Source: an uncultured Ruminococcus sp.
Lineage (GTDB): Bacteria; Bacillota; Clostridia; Oscillospirales; Acutalibacteraceae
Reading direction: 5' to 3'
Length of the DNA: 60,410 nucleotides
Assembly (NCBI GenBank): GCA_905234015.1
Contig: CAJOFK010000003.1
Span: forward strand, 1 to 60,410
Both the position numbers and the translations under genes were made by a program. Below, piece by piece: positions 59,218 to 60,410 of this stretch (its first letter is position 1; each line of letters begins with the position of its first letter). The notes beneath the pieces were generated by a model, which saw only the letters and a list, made by a program, of their open reading frames with translations, was not told where the DNA came from and did no database searches.

Positions 59218-60410
59218 ATGGTAAAAAAATCAGTAAGTTTATTTTTGTCCGTAATTTTGCTTATAAGCGTATTTACTATTGTGCCGCTCAGCGCGGGCGC
59301 ACAGGAGAGCGGAGATTACGAATACAGACTTCTCGATGACGGTACCGCTGAGATTACGGAGTATAACGGCTCTGCCGAAAATCTTATTATTCCGGAGACT
59401 TTGGAAGAATATACAGTCTCGAAGCTCGGGTACAAATCGTTCTCCGAAAAAGATATAAAAAGCGTAACCGTTCCGAAAACGGTAAAAAAAATAGAAACTT
59501 ACGCGTTTGAAGAATGCTCCAATCTTGAATCCGTAACGATAAGCGAGGGTGTTGAAGCTATTGAAAGCAAGGCGTTTAAGGATTGCTACGCGTTAAACAG
59601 TATTAAGCTTCCTGACAGCCTTACCTATATCGGAAACGAAGCCTTCAGTTATACCGCGTACTATGAAAACGAGGATAACTGGGATAATAAGGTGCTTTAT
59701 ATCAGCAATCACCTTGTTAAAGCATACGCTTCGGGCTCGTATACTGTCCGTGCAGGCACAAAAACAATTCAGGCGACGGCGTTCGCATCCTGCAATATTA
59801 CGGATATCACTATTCCCGACAGCGTTGTATATATCGGCGAGTCCGCGTTCAGGCTTTGCGAGAAGCTTAAAAGCGTTACGATTCCCGGCAGCGTTAAGGT
59901 TATAAGCGCAGAGCTGTTTGACTCCTGCGAGGAGCTCGAGAGCGTCGAGTTCAAGCAGGGCGTTGAGAAGATAGAGTCGGGCGTTTTCCGTTACTGTAAA
60001 AATCTTTCCGCCATAACGCTTCCCGAAGGTATTAAAAGTATCGCTGGCAGGCTTTTAGAAGATACAGCTTATTATAAAAACGACTCGAATATTGAAAACG
60101 GCGGGATTTATCTCGGAAAATATCTTGTAGCCATTCGCGGCTTAGGTTCGTCCGACTCAATTTCCGTTAAGGCTGGCACGACCTTAATCGCGGATGATGT
60201 ATTCTATGATTATAAAAAAGTAGCGAACGTTACGCTTCCCGACAGCTTAAAGATTATCGGTGAAGGAGTTTTCCGCAGCACCAATATTCAGTCCGTAATG
60301 CTTCCTGACGGAATTGAAGCGATTGGCGACGAAGCATTCCAGGACTGCCGCAATCTGAAAACAGTTACGATTCCGAACGGAGTTGAAAAAATAGGAAAAA
60401 GCGTTTTCAG
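59218..60410 (+). CDS. Secreted BspA-like leucine-rich repeat protein, 3' end outside the window
   Basis: 397 residues are visible with no stop before the window edge. AAAGGAGG precedes the ATG. The signal peptide is about 1-27 (ending LSAGA). LRR_5/BspA repeats follow, for example IPDSVVYIGESAFRLCEKL and LPDGIEAIGDEAFQDCRNL. The first 60 residues parallel the protein at 16349: both read SGD-Y/FEY then DGTA-I, followed by an IPE-L-YTV segment. So the two are paralogues of one secreted family. TATAAT at 59184-59189 is a likely -10. Confidence 0.88.
   Translation, partial: MVKKSVSLFLSVILLISVFTIVPLSAGAQESGDYEYRLLDDGTAEITEYNGSAENLIIPETLEEYTVSKLGYKSFSEKDIKSVTVPKTVKKIETYAFEECSNLESVTISEGVEAIESKAFKDCYALNSIKLPDSLTYIGNEAFSYTAYYENEDNWDNKVLYISNHLVKAYASGSYTVRAGTKTIQATAFASCNITDITIPDSVVYIGESAFRLCEKLKSVTIPGSVKVISAELFDSCEELESVEFKQGVEKIESGVFRYCKNLSAITLPEGIKSIAGRLLEDTAYYKNDSNIENGGIYLGKYLVAIRGLGSSDSISVKAGTTLIADDVFYDYKKVANVTLPDSLKIIGEGVFRSTNIQSVMLPDGIEAIGDEAFQDCRNLKTVTIPNGVEKIGKSVF

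Overview
The window reads as a chromosomal segment of a low-to-mid GC, spore-forming Clostridia, most likely Oscillospirales/Ruminococcaceae. The pointers are the gene orders recA-recX, phoH-ybeY-dgkA-era-yqzL-recO-mutS2 and ylxM-ffh-rpsP-khpA-rimM-trmD, a Gram-positive division cluster with a PASTA-type PBP, a PdaB-like sporulation deacetylase, and BspA-like leucine-rich secreted proteins. Promoters are of the TTGACA/TATAAT type and many genes have strong AGGAGG-like ribosome binding sites. No rRNA, CRISPR array, intact prophage or insertion sequence was seen.

Layout. 1-2530: the end of a secreted Ig-like protein and a phosphohexomutase, both on the minus strand. 2967-3948: a small conserved protein and the QueT-type queuosine-precursor transporter behind a pseudoknot-like leader. 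3988-9835 (minus): recA-recX-rimO-pgsA-cysS-pdaB-like. 9953-16038 (minus): trmB, a lipoprotein, a two-component system, a DUF1385 protein and prmC. 16349-18052: a BspA-like protein. 18085-26069 (minus): phoH-ybeY-dgkA-era-yqzL-recO-mutS2-DUF1858-trmK-Nif3. 26392-31671: the SRP/ribosome-maturation operon, interrupted by a repeat element, a deacetylase-like gene and a GNAT gene. 31927-36446: HPr, uvrC, rsmD-coaD, a coiled-coil protein and a HEPN-like membrane protein. 36715-49366: the division and cell-wall cluster mraZ-rsmH-ftsL-PBP-mraY-ftsW-murG-murA-ftsQ-ftsZ. 49647-60410: an accessory stretch with a methyltransferase, a broken and an intact tRNA-Pro, several secreted cell-wall enzymes (L,D-transpeptidase, VanY-type and VanX-type peptidases), an acidic membrane protein, an SNF2 helicase, tRNA-Val and a second BspA-like protein.

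How the genes fit together. Much of the window serves the cell envelope. The mraZ-ftsZ block makes lipid II and drives septation. The L,D-transpeptidase, VanY-like and VanX-like genes form a small set that would trim D-Ala-D-Ala ends and make 3-3 crosslinks. The PdaB-like protein acts on spore peptidoglycan. PgsA and DgkA supply lipid precursors.

Most notable non-coding signals: (1) homologous structured leaders in front of ftsW and murG, with a shorter relative before mraY and perhaps rsmD, in which paired stem positions covary; (2) a dispersed intergenic repeat, three copies, each fused to a terminator; (3) a five-copy GTGGCA-type array at the mraZ promoter; (4) hairpins that cover ribosome binding sites (pdaB-like, ldt, murA); (5) a tRNA-Pro half-gene scar; (6) a palindromic operator in front of a 24-residue peptide and a secreted protein.
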